The notes beneath the pieces were generated by a model. The model did not search any database and had not been told where the DNA came from. It worked only from the letters and a program-made list of their open reading frames with translations. This document shows positions 7,787 to 16,323 of a stretch of 64,000 bases of DNA, in pieces. The translations under genes were made by a program, and so were the position numbers. The stretch comes from Oscillibacter sp. (GTDB lineage Bacteria > Bacillota > Clostridia > Oscillospirales > Oscillospiraceae). The stretch covers positions 161,967 to 225,966 of the forward strand of contig DPPB01000012.1 in the NCBI GenBank assembly GCA_003539495.1, read 5' to 3'. The first letter of the stretch is position 1. The number at the start of each line of letters is the position of its first letter.

Positions 7787-9055
7787 ATGAATCTGCTGGA
7801 TAAGCTGACCATCCTTACCGATGCCGCAAAATATGACGCCTCCTGCACATCCAGCGGCGTTATACGCGGCTCTCGCCCCGGGATGATCGGCAACACATCT
7901 TCTTCCATCGCTGGCTGCTGCCACAGCTTTTCCGCTGACGGGCGCTGTATCTCGCTGCTGAAGGTACTCATGACCAATTACTGTGTGTACGATTGCAAAT
8001 ACTGCATTAATCGCCGCAGCAATGATACCCGTCGCACTGCCTTTACCCCCCGGGAGCTGGCCGAGCTGACCGTTCAGTTCTATCGTCGCAATTATATTGA
8101 GGGGCTTTTTCTCTCCAGTGGCGTCCTGCGCGACCCGGACTATACCACCCTGCGCATGATTGAGACGCTACGCCTTCTGCGGCGGGAATTTGCCTTCAAC
8201 GGCTATATTCACGCCAAGGCCATCCCCGGTACAAGCCCGGAGCTGGTGCAGCAGCTAGGCTATCTGGCGGACCGGCTCAGTGTGAATATCGAACTGCCGT
8301 CCCAAAAAGGATTGGCTGCGCTGGCCCCGGACAAGAGCAAGGCTGCCATTCTTGCGCCTATGCGGCTCATTGAGGCTCAGGGTCGGCAAAATAAAGAGGA
8401 GCTTGTGAAGTACCGTCACGCCCCTGCTTTTGCTCCGGCCGGGCAGAGCACGCAGCTCATTGTGGGCGCCACGGAGGATAGCGACCGGCACATCTTGCAC
8501 CTAACGGAATCGTTGTATGACCGTTATCGGCTGAAGCGGGTCTTCTATTCCGCATATGTGCCCGTTGTGGAAAATCCGTTGCTTCCCGACCTGCACACTA
8601 AGCCGCCGCTTCTGCGGGAGCACAGGCTGTATCAGGCAGATTGGCTCCTGCGGTTTTATGGCTTCCGGGCCGATGAGCTTTTGGATGACCAGCACCCGAA
8701 TTTTGACCCTATGCTGGATCCGAAATGCTACTGGGCCATCACCCATCCGGAGCAGTTTCCTGTGGAGATCATGACCGCCGACTTAGGCCGGCTTCTGCGC
8801 GTTCCCGGTATCGGCCCCACCGGCGCCCGGCGCATACTTTCCGCCCGGCGAACGGGCCTTCTCCACTTTGATGACCTGAAAAAAATGGGGATCGTGCTCA
8901 AGAGAGCGCAGTTTTTTATCCTATGCGGCGGACGTATGCGGGAAGGGCTTCATTTCACCGCCGATACCCTGGCCTTTCAGCTGCAGGCCGTAGAGCGCGG
9001 CAATCTGCCTGCTTCAGCCGCCCAGCAGCTGTCTCTCTTTGACGCAACGGGGTGA
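7787..9055 (+). CDS. Putative DNA modification/repair radical SAM protein (TIGR03916-type)
   Basis: A 422-residue radical SAM enzyme. The [4Fe-4S] cysteine motif is CX3CX2C at C66, C70 and C73 (CVYDCKYC). Upstream is the family region HSFSADGRCISLLKVL, and after it NRRSND and FLSSGV. The C-terminal 70 residues contain a helix-hairpin-helix segment (LLRVPGIGPTGARRIL), a non-specific DNA-binding fold. This matches the family described as a putative DNA modification/repair radical SAM protein that co-occurs with the next gene; the reaction is unknown. I choose the ATG at 7787; a GTG at 7775 inside the preceding gene is an alternative. It sits between the small peptide and the DUF4130 gene in one transcription unit under LexA-like boxes. 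Confidence 0.88.
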   Translation: MNLLDKLTILTDAAKYDASCTSSGVIRGSRPGMIGNTSSSIAGCCHSFSADGRCISLLKVLMTNYCVYDCKYCINRRSNDTRRTAFTPRELAELTVQFYRRNYIEGLFLSSGVLRDPDYTTLRMIETLRLLRREFAFNGYIHAKAIPGTSPELVQQLGYLADRLSVNIELPSQKGLAALAPDKSKAAILAPMRLIEAQGRQNKEELVKYRHAPAFAPAGQSTQLIVGATEDSDRHILHLTESLYDRYRLKRVFYSAYVPVVENPLLPDLHTKPPLLREHRLYQADWLLRFYGFRADELLDDQHPNFDPMLDPKCYWAITHPEQFPVEIMTADLGRLLRVPGIGPTGARRILSARRTGLLHFDDLKKMGIVLKRAQFFILCGGRMREGLHFTADTLAFQLQAVERGNLPASAAQQLSLFDATG

Positions 9056-9060
9056 ACACA

Positions 9061-9927
9061 ATGCCTTGGATCAATATGGTTTATGAATATGACGACAGCT
9101 ACGAAGGATTTCTTTGCTGTGTTTACGAAAGTTATGTAAACAAAGAATTCCCCATCGCTTTTTTCAGCAATGAGGAATTTTCTGTTCTCACTCTTTATCC
9201 CGTTCGCTGTGTGAAAACAGATCTCACACACAGCAGCCGTATCCTGCGCAGCATCGAAAGCCGCTCTGCCCGGGCGGCGCGCCTGCTCTACCGGGCCTTT
9301 CATACCTGCATGGCGGACAGAGAAGCCTGTTTGTACCGTTTCATCCAAAAGCTCTATGCCGATGGCCCGCAATTTTTGCGCCGCACCTCCGATGAAGCCT
9401 GCTTCCCGTTATATAAGGCTGTCCGTCATTTATCCGGTGAGCTGGAGAAGCTCCGAGGCTTTGTGCGATTTTCCGACTTTGGTGGCATATTAGGCGCTGA
9501 GATCGAACCCAAAAATCGGGTGCTGCCATTTCTGCGGGGCTACTTCTGCAGCCGCTATGCCAATGAACCCTTTTTTCTGTATGACCGCACACATGGGGAA
9601 CTGCTTTTATACTGCGGAGGCCGATCCCGTATCATGCAGGTCGATTCCATCACTCTTGCACCACCAGATGCACAGGAAGCTCAATACCGCAAATTGTGGA
9701 AGACATTTTTTGACACCGTTGCCATCGAAGATCGATATAATCCGCGCTGCCAAAACACATTTTTACCCAAACGCTACCGCTGTACCATGACGGAGTTTCA
9801 ATCGGAGAGCTCTTTCACTCCCGAAGCATCTCCCGCAGATGTGCTACCCCCTTCCGTTCCAGACGAGATATCTGCACCTGCGACACTCCCAGGATACGCG
9901 CTGTCTGCTCCTGGGTCATGCATTTGA
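9061..9927 (+). CDS. Probable DNA metabolism protein (TIGR03915 / DUF4130 type)
   Basis: Partner of the radical SAM gene. The N-terminus YEYDDSYEGFLCCVYESY and the C-terminal part (FPFLRGYF, LWKTFFDTVAIEDRYNPRCQ, LPKRYRCTMTEFQ) match the DUF4130 family, some members of which are fused to uracil-DNA glycosylase; the biochemical activity is unknown. GTG at 9052 overlaps the previous stop, but ATG 9061 has GGGGTGA at good spacing and is preferred. In relatives the protein ends shortly after the TEFQ motif. Here it continues about 40 residues, and this tail is encoded opposite the last 113 bp of sigF, so the tail is probably not under selection as protein. Confidence 0.82.
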   Translation: MPWINMVYEYDDSYEGFLCCVYESYVNKEFPIAFFSNEEFSVLTLYPVRCVKTDLTHSSRILRSIESRSARAARLLYRAFHTCMADREACLYRFIQKLYADGPQFLRRTSDEACFPLYKAVRHLSGELEKLRGFVRFSDFGGILGAEIEPKNRVLPFLRGYFCSRYANEPFFLYDRTHGELLLYCGGRSRIMQVDSITLAPPDAQEAQYRKLWKTFFDTVAIEDRYNPRCQNTFLPKRYRCTMTEFQSESSFTPEASPADVLPPSVPDEISAPATLPGYALSAPGSCI

Positions 9928-10522
9928 AAAAACGCAGATAAATTGTTTCCTGCTCACGCTCCGGAAGGGTCCGTATGGCCTCCCGGAGCGCAATTTTTTC
10001 AACCAGGGATTCCTCCGGTGCATCCGTCCCCAGAGTGGATTCCAGTGTTAGTCCACCAGCTGTCTCCTGCTGCAGCGACTCCGGTGTGGAGACGGCCAGC
10101 TCCGCTGTTGCAATCTCCTCGACGCTCCATCCGGTCTCGGCTGCGACCTCCGATAGTTTCGGCTCCCGGCCCAAGGAGGTGCGCAGCCTCTGTCGGGCCG
10201 CCCAAATGCCTTGCCCTCTCTCCCGCAGTGTGCGCCCCACCTTCATCGGCCCATCATCCCTTAAAAATCGTCGAATTTCTCCCGCGATCTTTGGCACCGC
10301 ATAGGTGGAAAACTGCGTTCCATATGTAATGTCAAATCCTTTTACAGCCTTTATAAATCCAATACATCCAAGCTGGTACAGATCCTCCGGATCTGCCCCA
10401 AGGCCGTAGTACCGCCGCACCACAGACCAGATCAGCCCGCTGTTTTCCATCAGCATCTTTTCGCAGGCATCGCTGTCCCCTGACTGCGCCCTATCCAGCA
10501 GGGCCAATCTGCTGTCACTCAT
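9815..10522 (-). CDS. sigF: RNA polymerase sporulation sigma factor SigF
   Basis: Forespore-specific sigma factor, 235 residues. Region 2 is clear (DLYQLGCIGFIKAVKGFD, then TQFSTYAVPKIAGEIRRFLRD), region 3 follows (VGRTLRERGQGI), and region 4 ends the protein with the helix-turn-helix TQEQTARILGVSQVQISRLE. Region 1.1 is absent, as expected for SigF/G. Its ATG overlaps the spoIIAB stop (ATGA at 10519-10522). The last 113 bp overlap the 3' end of the convergent DUF4130 gene, and I see no terminator between the two. Confidence 0.95.
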   Translation of the reverse strand: MSDSRLALLDRAQSGDSDACEKMLMENSGLIWSVVRRYYGLGADPEDLYQLGCIGFIKAVKGFDITYGTQFSTYAVPKIAGEIRRFLRDDGPMKVGRTLRERGQGIWAARQRLRTSLGREPKLSEVAAETGWSVEEIATAELAVSTPESLQQETAGGLTLESTLGTDAPEESLVEKIALREAIRTLPEREQETIYLRFFKCMTQEQTARILGVSQVQISRLERKGVAHLREMLRE

Positions 10523-10962
10523 TTTCGATCCCCCACCCGGGTGGAGATCCGCTTGCGCATAGTCACGGTAGTCCCCTTCTGCGGTGCAGATCGCACCCGC
10601 AGCGTGTCCATAAAGCTCTCCATAATGGTAAAGCCCATGCCGCTGCGCTCATCGTTCCCGGTTGTAAACATGGGCTTTCGAGCCTGCTCCACATCCGCAA
10701 TACCCACACCCCAATCCTTGACCACGATCTCCAGAATGTTTCCCTCTCGGATCCGCAGCTTCATGACGATCCGTCCAAAATTCTCCGGATAGCCATGAAC
10801 AATGGCGTTGGTCACTGCCTCACTGACCGCCGTTTTGATGTCACCCAGCTCCTCCAGGGTAGGGTCTAACTGCATGGCAAAGCCCGCCGCCGCTACTCGG
10901 GCGAAGGCTTCGTTGCTGCTGCGGCTGGGAAACTCCAGTACCACCTGATTTTCACTTTTCAT
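10519..10962 (-). CDS. spoIIAB: Anti-sigma F factor SpoIIAB
   Basis: Serine kinase of the GHKL fold that holds SigF inactive and phosphorylates SpoIIAA. The N-box (EAVTNAIVHGYP), G1 box (KDWGVGIAD) and G2 box (RSGMGFTIME) are visible in the 147 residues. Two in-frame ATG codons exist; ATG 10960-10962 sits six bases after GGAGG, whereas ATG 10966-10968 directly abuts it, so I use the former. It overlaps spoIIAA by 11 bp and sigF by 4 bp. Confidence 0.95.
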   Translation of the reverse strand: MKSENQVVLEFPSRSSNEAFARVAAAGFAMQLDPTLEELGDIKTAVSEAVTNAIVHGYPENFGRIVMKLRIREGNILEIVVKDWGVGIADVEQARKPMFTTGNDERSGMGFTIMESFMDTLRVRSAPQKGTTVTMRKRISTRVGDRK

Positions 10963-11272
10963 ATGCATCCTCCATTCCGATCATTCTTTGGATCCCGGCT
11001 GCAAAAAACACCTTTTTTGCCTGTTGCGATGGATTTGCAATCCACATTTTTCCGCCCAATCGCTTTACCTGCTGCAGTGTATGCAGCGCTACGGCAATGC
11101 CGGAGCTGTCCATAAAGGTCACACCGGAAAAATCCAATACCACCTCCAGCGGCAGCGCATATTCCAGTTCGTCCGCGATGCTTTTCATAAGCTGTCGGGC
11201 GGCATGGTGATCCAACTCGCCATACAGGCGTAGCCGCAGCCTGCGATCTACGCTCTCTGCTTTCACTTGCAT
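10952..11272 (-). CDS. spoIIAA: Anti-sigma F factor antagonist SpoIIAA
   Basis: STAS-domain protein (106 residues) that releases SigF from SpoIIAB when dephosphorylated in the forespore. The phosphorylation motif FMDSSGIAVAL (Ser56/Ser57) is present, and the fold segments before it (LRLRLYGELDHHAA, VVLDFSG) are typical. It is the first gene of the spoIIA operon, which is expected to be read by sigma-H; I could not identify a convincing sigma-H promoter. A perfect 7-bp inverted repeat (11301-11318) lies 30 bp upstream. Confidence 0.94.
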   Translation of the reverse strand: MQVKAESVDRRLRLRLYGELDHHAARQLMKSIADELEYALPLEVVLDFSGVTFMDSSGIAVALHTLQQVKRLGGKMWIANPSQQAKKVFFAAGIQRMIGMEDAYEK

Positions 11273-11300
11273 TCTTCATCACTTCCTGTATAAAATTCAC

Positions 11301-11318
11301 CGTAGGCATCAGCCTACG
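11301..11318 (-). promoter_or_regulatory. Perfect inverted repeat upstream of spoIIAA
   Basis: CGTAGGC (11301-11307) and GCCTACG (11312-11318) flank a 4-base loop. It lies 29 bp before the spoIIAA start, so it could be a protein-binding site or a hairpin in the mRNA leader. There is no T-run, so it is not a terminator. Function is unknown. Confidence 0.45.
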
Positions 11319-11402
11319 ATGATTATACTTTTTTCTCCGGTATCTTTTTGTCGAAGAACCTTGTTGCCGTTAAAAAATACATTTTTCTTATATGGCTCTC
11401 AG

Positions 11403-11431
11403 TTGTAAGTGTTACTGATATTAATTATAAT
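11403..11431 (+). promoter_or_regulatory. Promoter of small membrane protein gene
   Basis: TTGTAA (11403-11408), 17-bp spacer, TATAAT (11426-11431), reading rightward into the small gene at 11526. Confidence 0.6.
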
Positions 11432-11525
11432 GATTTGGCGCTTTACTTTTCTTGTTAATAATCCTACTATACAACTGCAAACAGAAAATAGTTTTAAGTT
11501 GATCCATTTTTTAGGAGGCATTATT

Positions 11526-11750
11526 ATGAAAAATATGGACGCTTATATTATGATTTCTATCGTTTCACTAATCCTTGTCGTTGCCACCGCTTTCCTGATG
11601 ATAGCTGCTGACGCACCCATCCGTGAGGCCGGTATGTATCTACCCCTGATTTTTGGTGCCATCGGCACTTGGGCTGCCAGTAAGGCAGGCCTTCTGGAGA
11701 TGCACCACGAAGAGCGCTCCGCTCACCGTAATGCTCACAACGCAGCATAA
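11526..11750 (+). CDS. Small two-helix membrane protein, unknown function
   Basis: A 74-residue protein with AGGAGG at good spacing before the ATG. Two hydrophobic segments are visible: about residues 7-25 (YIMISIVSLILVVATAFLM) and a shorter one near 38-52 (YLPLIFGAIGTWAASKAG). The C-terminus is short and histidine/arginine-rich (HHEERSAHRNAHNAA). It is monocistronic, between a convincing promoter and a strong terminator hairpin. No family recognised. Isolated small membrane proteins of this kind are common in this group, but a role cannot be inferred. Confidence 0.7.
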   Translation: MKNMDAYIMISIVSLILVVATAFLMIAADAPIREAGMYLPLIFGAIGTWAASKAGLLEMHHEERSAHRNAHNAA

Positions 11751-11790
11751 ATTTATTGCCTTTCTTTTCTCTCCTCAAGATTCCATACAG

Positions 11791-11823
11791 AAAAATGGCC
11801 GGCATGGTTTGCCGGCCATTTTT
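11791..11823. terminator. Bidirectional terminator between small gene and valS
   Basis: A perfect 14-bp stem (AAAAATGGCCGGCA with its complement) around a 5-base loop, with A-run on one side and T-run on the other, so it can act in both directions for the two converging genes. Confidence 0.85.
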
Positions 11824-11860
11824 CTATATCTCTGTCATTATTGCCGCTGCCGGAATGCAA

Positions 11861-11898
11861 ATAGTAAGGGAGGCACAAAAATGTGCCTCCCTTACTAT
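11861..11898. terminator. Second long hairpin downstream of valS
   Basis: A perfect 17-bp inverted repeat (11861-11877 and 11882-11898) around AAAA, stem core GGGAGGCACA. It is the first hairpin met by transcripts leaving valS. The following bases are not a clean T-run in that direction, so termination may depend on the next hairpin at 11791-11823. Confidence 0.6.
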
Positions 11899-11931
11899 AA
11901 TATTTAAAAATCTGATTACATGTACCGGTTC

Positions 11932-14565
11932 TCACCCTCTCATAGCAGCGGCGGATTCGTCCAGCTTGGCGATGAGGGCCCGGGCCTTCTCTGCCTTTTC
12001 CCGCTCTGCATTCACCACTGCCTCAGGGGCCTTAGACACGAATTTCTCGTTGCTGAGCTTCTGCTCGATGCGTGCCAGGTTCTCGGCAGCCTTCGCTCGC
12101 TCCTTAGCAATGCGCTCCAGCTCCTTTTCAAAGTCCACCAGCTCCGCCAGAGGCAGATAGACATTGGCGCCATGGGTCACCACAGTGACCAGGCCCGTGA
12201 GGTCCGCAGGCGACGCATCTGTTACAGTGAGTTCGCTGGCATATGCCATACGCTTAATGAAATGCTCACCCAGGCGATAGTCTTCCGCATGGTCGGAGAC
12301 GATGATCATCTGCGCCTTCTTACTCGGTGGCACGTTCATCTCTGCTCGGCGAGCACGGACGGCAGAAATGGCGTCCTTGACCGCCTCCATAGCCTGCTCC
12401 TCAGCGCGGAAGTCAAACGCAGAATGGTACTCGGGCCACTTGGCCCGGATCAGATAATCCCCTTCATGAGGCAGAGCCTGCCAAATCTCCTCCGTGATAA
12501 ACGGCATGAAGGGATGCAGCAGCTCCAGGATGCGCAGCAACACATAGCACAGCACATTCTCCGCCGCCAGCTTGGCGCCCTCATCCTCGCCGTTAAGCCG
12601 GGTCTTGGTCAGCTCAATATACCAATCGCAATAGGTGTCCCAAATGAAGTCATAGATCTTGGCGGAAGCCACACCCAGCTCAAAGGCATCCATATTGTCC
12701 GTGACCTCGCGGATAAGGGTATTAAGCTTGCTGAGGATCCATTTGTCCTCCAGCTCCAGCTTCTCGGGCAGCTCCACCTTGTCGATAGTCAGATTCATCA
12801 TCACGAAACGGGATGCGTTCCAGATCTTATTGGCAAAGTTCCGCATGGCCTCGCACTTTTCCACATAGAAACGCATGTCGTTGCCGGGGCTGTTGCCGGT
12901 GATGAGGTTAAAGCGCAGGGCGTCTGCGCCGTACTGCTCCGCCATCTCCAGGGGGTCAATGCCATTGCCCAGAGACTTAGACATCTTGCGGCCCTTATCG
13001 TCACGGACCAGGCCATGGATGAACACGGTCTTGAAGGGCTCCTTCTTCATCTGCTCCATGCCGGAGAAGATCATCCTGGCCACCCAGAAAAAGATGATGT
13101 CGTAGCCGGTGACCATGACGGAGGTAGGATACCAATACTTCAGATCCGTCGACTCCGTATTGGGCCAGCCCAGAGTAGAAAACGGCCACAGCGCCGAGGA
13201 GAACCAGGTGTCCAGTACGTCCTCGTCCCGAGTCAAGTGGGTGCTGCCGCACTTCTCACACTGGGTGGGATCCTGGCGGCTGACATTGATGTGGCCGCAA
13301 TCATCGCAGTACCAGGCGGGAATCTGGTGGCCCCACCAAAGCTGGCGGGAAATGCACCAATCATGGACGTTTTCCATCCAATTGATATAAGTCTTGGTGA
13401 AGCGCTCGGGCACGAACTTAATGGTTCCGTCCTCCACCACGCGGATGGCCTCCTTGGCCAGGGGCGCCATCTTCACGAACCACTGGGCGGAGATTAGAGG
13501 CTCCACGTCGTTGTGGCAGCGGTAGCAGGTACCAACATTGTGAGAATAGGGCTCAGCCTTAATGAGGTAGCCCTGCTCCTCCAGGTCCTTCACAATGGCC
13601 TTGCGGCACTCATAGCGGTCCATCCCGTTGTAGGGACCGCCGTTTTCGTTGATGGTGCCGTCATCGGCGATGACCCGGATCACCTCCAGGTTATGCCGCA
13701 GGCCAACCTCAAAGTCGTTGGGGTCATGTGCGGGGGTCATCTTCACCGCACCGGTACCGAAGCCGATTTCGCAGTATTCGTCGCCCACAATAGGGATCTC
13801 CCGGTTCATAATAGGCAGGATGCAGGTCTTGCCGATAAGATGCTTAAACTTCTCGTCTCCCGGGTTCACAGCCACGCCCGTGTCTCCCATCATAGTCTCG
13901 GGCCGGGTGGTGGCGATGACAATGTCACCGCTGCCGTCGGTAAGCGGATAGCGCACATACCAAAGGTTGCCGGGCTTATCAGTGTACTCTACCTCAGCAT
14001 CAGACAGGGCCGTCAGGCAGTGTGGACACCAGTTAATAATACGGCTGCCCTTATAAATGAGGCCCTTGTCATACAGCTCGCAGAAGGTCTCCCGCACAGC
14101 CCGGGAGCAGCCCTCGTCCATGGTGAAGCGGCTGCGGTCCCAATCACAGGAGGCGCCCATCTTCATTTGCTGCTGCACGATGCGGTTGCCGTATTTCTCC
14201 TTCCATTCCCAGACTCGCTCTAAAAACTTTTCGCGGCCCAGGTCGTGGCGGGTAAGGCCTTCCTCCTTGCGCAGGTTCTCCTCCACCTTAATTTGGGTGG
14301 CGATGCCGGCGTGGTCGGTGCCGGGCAGCCATAGAGCTTCATACCCCTGCATCCGCTTGAAGCGGGTGAGAATATCCTGCAGGGTGGAGTCCATAGCGTG
14401 TCCCATATGCAGCTGGCCGGTGACGTTAGGGGGCGGCATAACAATGGAAAACGGCTTCTTATCAGGATTTGGCTCCGCCTTAAAGCAGCCGCCGTCCATC
14501 CACATCTGGTAGATCCGGGGCTCCACATCCCGGGGGTCATAGACCTTGGGTAATTCTTTTCTCAT
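11932..14565 (-). CDS. valS: Valyl-tRNA synthetase
   Basis: Class I aminoacyl-tRNA synthetase that charges tRNA-Val and edits mischarged threonine. The 877 residues show the HIGH-type motif PPPNVTGQLHMGHA, the editing (CP1) domain with TTRPETMMGDT, the KMSKS motif (GRKMSKSLGNGIDP), and a C-terminal coiled coil rich in Lys/Glu/Ala (ELERIAKERAKAAENLARIE). The reading frame stays open upstream through the T-box leader, but the true start is ATG 14563-14565 (MRKELPKVYDPRDVE) with GGAGAG upstream. It is controlled by the T-box leader at 14566-14855. Confidence 0.96.
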   Translation of the reverse strand: MRKELPKVYDPRDVEPRIYQMWMDGGCFKAEPNPDKKPFSIVMPPPNVTGQLHMGHAMDSTLQDILTRFKRMQGYEALWLPGTDHAGIATQIKVEENLRKEEGLTRHDLGREKFLERVWEWKEKYGNRIVQQQMKMGASCDWDRSRFTMDEGCSRAVRETFCELYDKGLIYKGSRIINWCPHCLTALSDAEVEYTDKPGNLWYVRYPLTDGSGDIVIATTRPETMMGDTGVAVNPGDEKFKHLIGKTCILPIMNREIPIVGDEYCEIGFGTGAVKMTPAHDPNDFEVGLRHNLEVIRVIADDGTINENGGPYNGMDRYECRKAIVKDLEEQGYLIKAEPYSHNVGTCYRCHNDVEPLISAQWFVKMAPLAKEAIRVVEDGTIKFVPERFTKTYINWMENVHDWCISRQLWWGHQIPAWYCDDCGHINVSRQDPTQCEKCGSTHLTRDEDVLDTWFSSALWPFSTLGWPNTESTDLKYWYPTSVMVTGYDIIFFWVARMIFSGMEQMKKEPFKTVFIHGLVRDDKGRKMSKSLGNGIDPLEMAEQYGADALRFNLITGNSPGNDMRFYVEKCEAMRNFANKIWNASRFVMMNLTIDKVELPEKLELEDKWILSKLNTLIREVTDNMDAFELGVASAKIYDFIWDTYCDWYIELTKTRLNGEDEGAKLAAENVLCYVLLRILELLHPFMPFITEEIWQALPHEGDYLIRAKWPEYHSAFDFRAEEQAMEAVKDAISAVRARRAEMNVPPSKKAQMIIVSDHAEDYRLGEHFIKRMAYASELTVTDASPADLTGLVTVVTHGANVYLPLAELVDFEKELERIAKERAKAAENLARIEQKLSNEKFVSKAPEAVVNAEREKAEKARALIAKLDESAAAMRG

Positions 14566-14579
14566 AGTGAACTCTCCTT

Positions 14580-14855
14580 TTCCGAAATTCGGCAAAACAA
14601 AAGGCCCGCTCTGTCTTGCCGCAAAAGCAAAACAGGGCGAACCATAAATATAGTCCGTGGTACCACCTGTGTTCGGAGGGGACCCCTCCGCACTCAAAAC
14701 CTGATAACGGCGGCTGACCGCTGCCGCTTGCTCTCGCTGGGCGGCAAAACTCCGGAGCGACTTCCTCCCTGCCGTCACGGAAACTTACACCGACCGTTTC
14801 CTCTCTGGGCATCCCGCACGGGAGTACTACTCTCCATCATCGCTTGTTGTAATAT
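14580..14855 (-). promoter_or_regulatory. T-box leader of valS (Val specifier GUC)
   Basis: Minus-strand leader between the promoter (14862-14890) and valS. The T-box core AGGTGGTACCACGG lies at 14655-14668. Stem I landmarks precede it: GAGAGTAGTA near its 5' end, AGAGAGGAAACGGTCGGTGTAAG in the distal part (read in two pieces), and GGAAGTCGCTCCGG on the 3' side, where GTC (14759-14761) is the likely valine specifier. After the T-box a terminator stem (GCCCTGTTTTGC pairing with GCAAGACAGAGCGGGC) and a T-rich tract follow (14585-14640). Uncharged tRNA-Val should favour the antiterminator. Confidence 0.85.
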
Positions 14856-14861
14856 AGCGGT

Positions 14862-14890
14862 ATTTTACTGTATCTTCTGCCAGAAGTCAA
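14862..14890 (-). promoter_or_regulatory. Promoter of valS T-box transcript
   Basis: On the minus strand TTGACT (14885-14890), 17-bp spacer, TAAAAT (14862-14867). Transcription would start near 14855, giving a leader of about 290 nt before valS. Confidence 0.7.
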
Positions 14891-15233
14891 GAGAAAATGC
14901 ATCGCCATGCCTGTCTCGCACAGAGGATATCTGCCATCTTTTTCCTGGGTCAGCTGCTAAAAATCATACCATATTTTTATGATTTGCAGTGCGCTATTCT
15001 TCCTTTCTTCGTATGATGCGCATTTTTTTGCAAGATTCATTTCACGCAGTTGCAAAATAATGAAAGATTTTTCGCAAAAAGCTTTTTTATATTTTAATAT
15101 TATTCTTCGTCAATTTATGTTATTTAAGCGGAAGCATTTATTAATTCATAATAAATACGAAAATATTGTTCAAAAATACTCTTTTAATCCAAATCCGTCA
15201 TAAGAAAAAATATAATAAAATCACAATTATAAC
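14891..15233. other. AT-rich intergenic region, nothing recognised
   Basis: About 340 bp between the divergent valS and TRAP promoters. It is strongly A+T-rich in its right half, with no coding frame of quality, no repeat and no clear operator on either strand. Confidence 0.6.
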
Positions 15234-15262
15234 TTGCAAATCGTCAGGAAGTGCGATACAAT
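15234..15262 (+). promoter_or_regulatory. Promoter of TRAP transporter operon
   Basis: TTGCAA (15234-15239), 17-bp spacer, TACAAT (15257-15262), about 60 bp before the start of the binding-protein gene. Confidence 0.6.
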
Positions 15263-15325
15263 AGCGGAAGTGTGATCCGCCTTGCGCGGAAAAAGAGGAT
15301 AAAAAAACGTAAAGGGAGAATTACT

Positions 15326-16294
15326 ATGAAAAAGCTTTTCGCACTGATTTTGGCCTTGGTTATGTCCTTAAGCCTGTTTGCCTGCGGCAGCTCCAAGACC
15401 AAGATGCGCTTCGTCACCGGTGGTGAGTCCGGCACCTATTACGCCTTTGGCAGCACCATCGCCCAGCACGCCACCAACAACGCCGGCATCGACGTCGTGG
15501 GTCTGGTGGGCAACGGCTCCAAGTCCAACGTTGAAGAACTGGACGCCGGCAATGCCGAGCTGGCCTTCTGCCAGTCCGATGTGATGGCTTACGCCTACAA
15601 CGGCACCAACATCTTTGACAAGAAGATTGATTGCTTCTCCACCGTGGCCGCCCTCTATGCCGAGCAGGTGCAGATCGTCACCGTGGATCCCAGCATCAAG
15701 ACCGTGGCTGACCTGGAAGGTAAAAATGTCTCCGTGGGTCAGGCCGGCTCCGGCGTGTACTTCAACGCCGTAGACATTCTGAGCGCTTATGGCATCGGTG
15801 ATTTGGATGCCAACGGCAAGTTCACCAAGATCAACGCCACCTATCAGTCCTTCGGCGACAGCGCTGACGCTCTGAAGGACGGCAAGATCGACGCCGCCTT
15901 CATCGTGGCCGGCGCCCCCACCACCGCTATCGTGGATCTATCCACCACAAAGCCCGTGTCCCTGGTTTCCCTGGATGACGAGCATATCGACGCTCTGCTC
16001 AAGTCCTCCCCCTACTACTCCAAGTGCACCATCAAGGCTGACGTGTACGGCCTGGATTCCGACACCACCACCGTGGCCGTGGGCGCTGTGATCCTGGCCC
16101 GTGACGATGTGCCCGCCGATGCCATCAAGGCTCTGTGCGCCGACATCTTCGATAACGCCTCCAGCCTGGTCAGCAGCCATGCCAAGTACGGCGAGCTGAA
16201 CCTGGAGTATGCCTCCTCCATCACCTCCGTGCCCTATCACGCCGGTGCTGTGGAGTACTTTGCTGAGCACAACATCACCGTGGCCGGCAAGTAA
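15326..16294 (+). CDS. TAXI-family TRAP transporter solute-binding lipoprotein
   Basis: Extracellular substrate-binding subunit of a TRAP-TAXI transporter (322 residues). The N-terminus is a lipoprotein signal: KK, hydrophobic core LFALILALVMSLSL, lipobox LFAC with the cysteine near residue 20. The mature part shows the TAXI pattern: RFVTGGESGTYYAFGS, then VGLVGNGSKSNVEEL and AFCQSDV. ATG 15326 has a GGGAG ribosome site; an earlier in-frame ATG is not supported. The substrate of TAXI proteins is usually unknown (glutamate and related carboxylates in a few cases). It is the first gene of a two-gene operon. Confidence 0.93.
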   Translation: MKKLFALILALVMSLSLFACGSSKTKMRFVTGGESGTYYAFGSTIAQHATNNAGIDVVGLVGNGSKSNVEELDAGNAELAFCQSDVMAYAYNGTNIFDKKIDCFSTVAALYAEQVQIVTVDPSIKTVADLEGKNVSVGQAGSGVYFNAVDILSAYGIGDLDANGKFTKINATYQSFGDSADALKDGKIDAAFIVAGAPTTAIVDLSTTKPVSLVSLDDEHIDALLKSSPYYSKCTIKADVYGLDSDTTTVAVGAVILARDDVPADAIKALCADIFDNASSLVSSHAKYGELNLEYASSITSVPYHAGAVEYFAEHNITVAGK

Positions 16295-16323
16295 TTCTGT
16301 TCGACTTCTTAACGAAAATGTCA

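Noticed and set aside
11319..11400. Sigma-H promoter for spoIIA
   Set aside because: Expected from biology, but no convincing pair of sigma-H elements could be fixed by eye.
14566..14778. N-terminal extension of valS by 71 codons
   Set aside because: The segment is the T-box leader; the ATG at 14565 has a ribosome site and starts the conserved protein.
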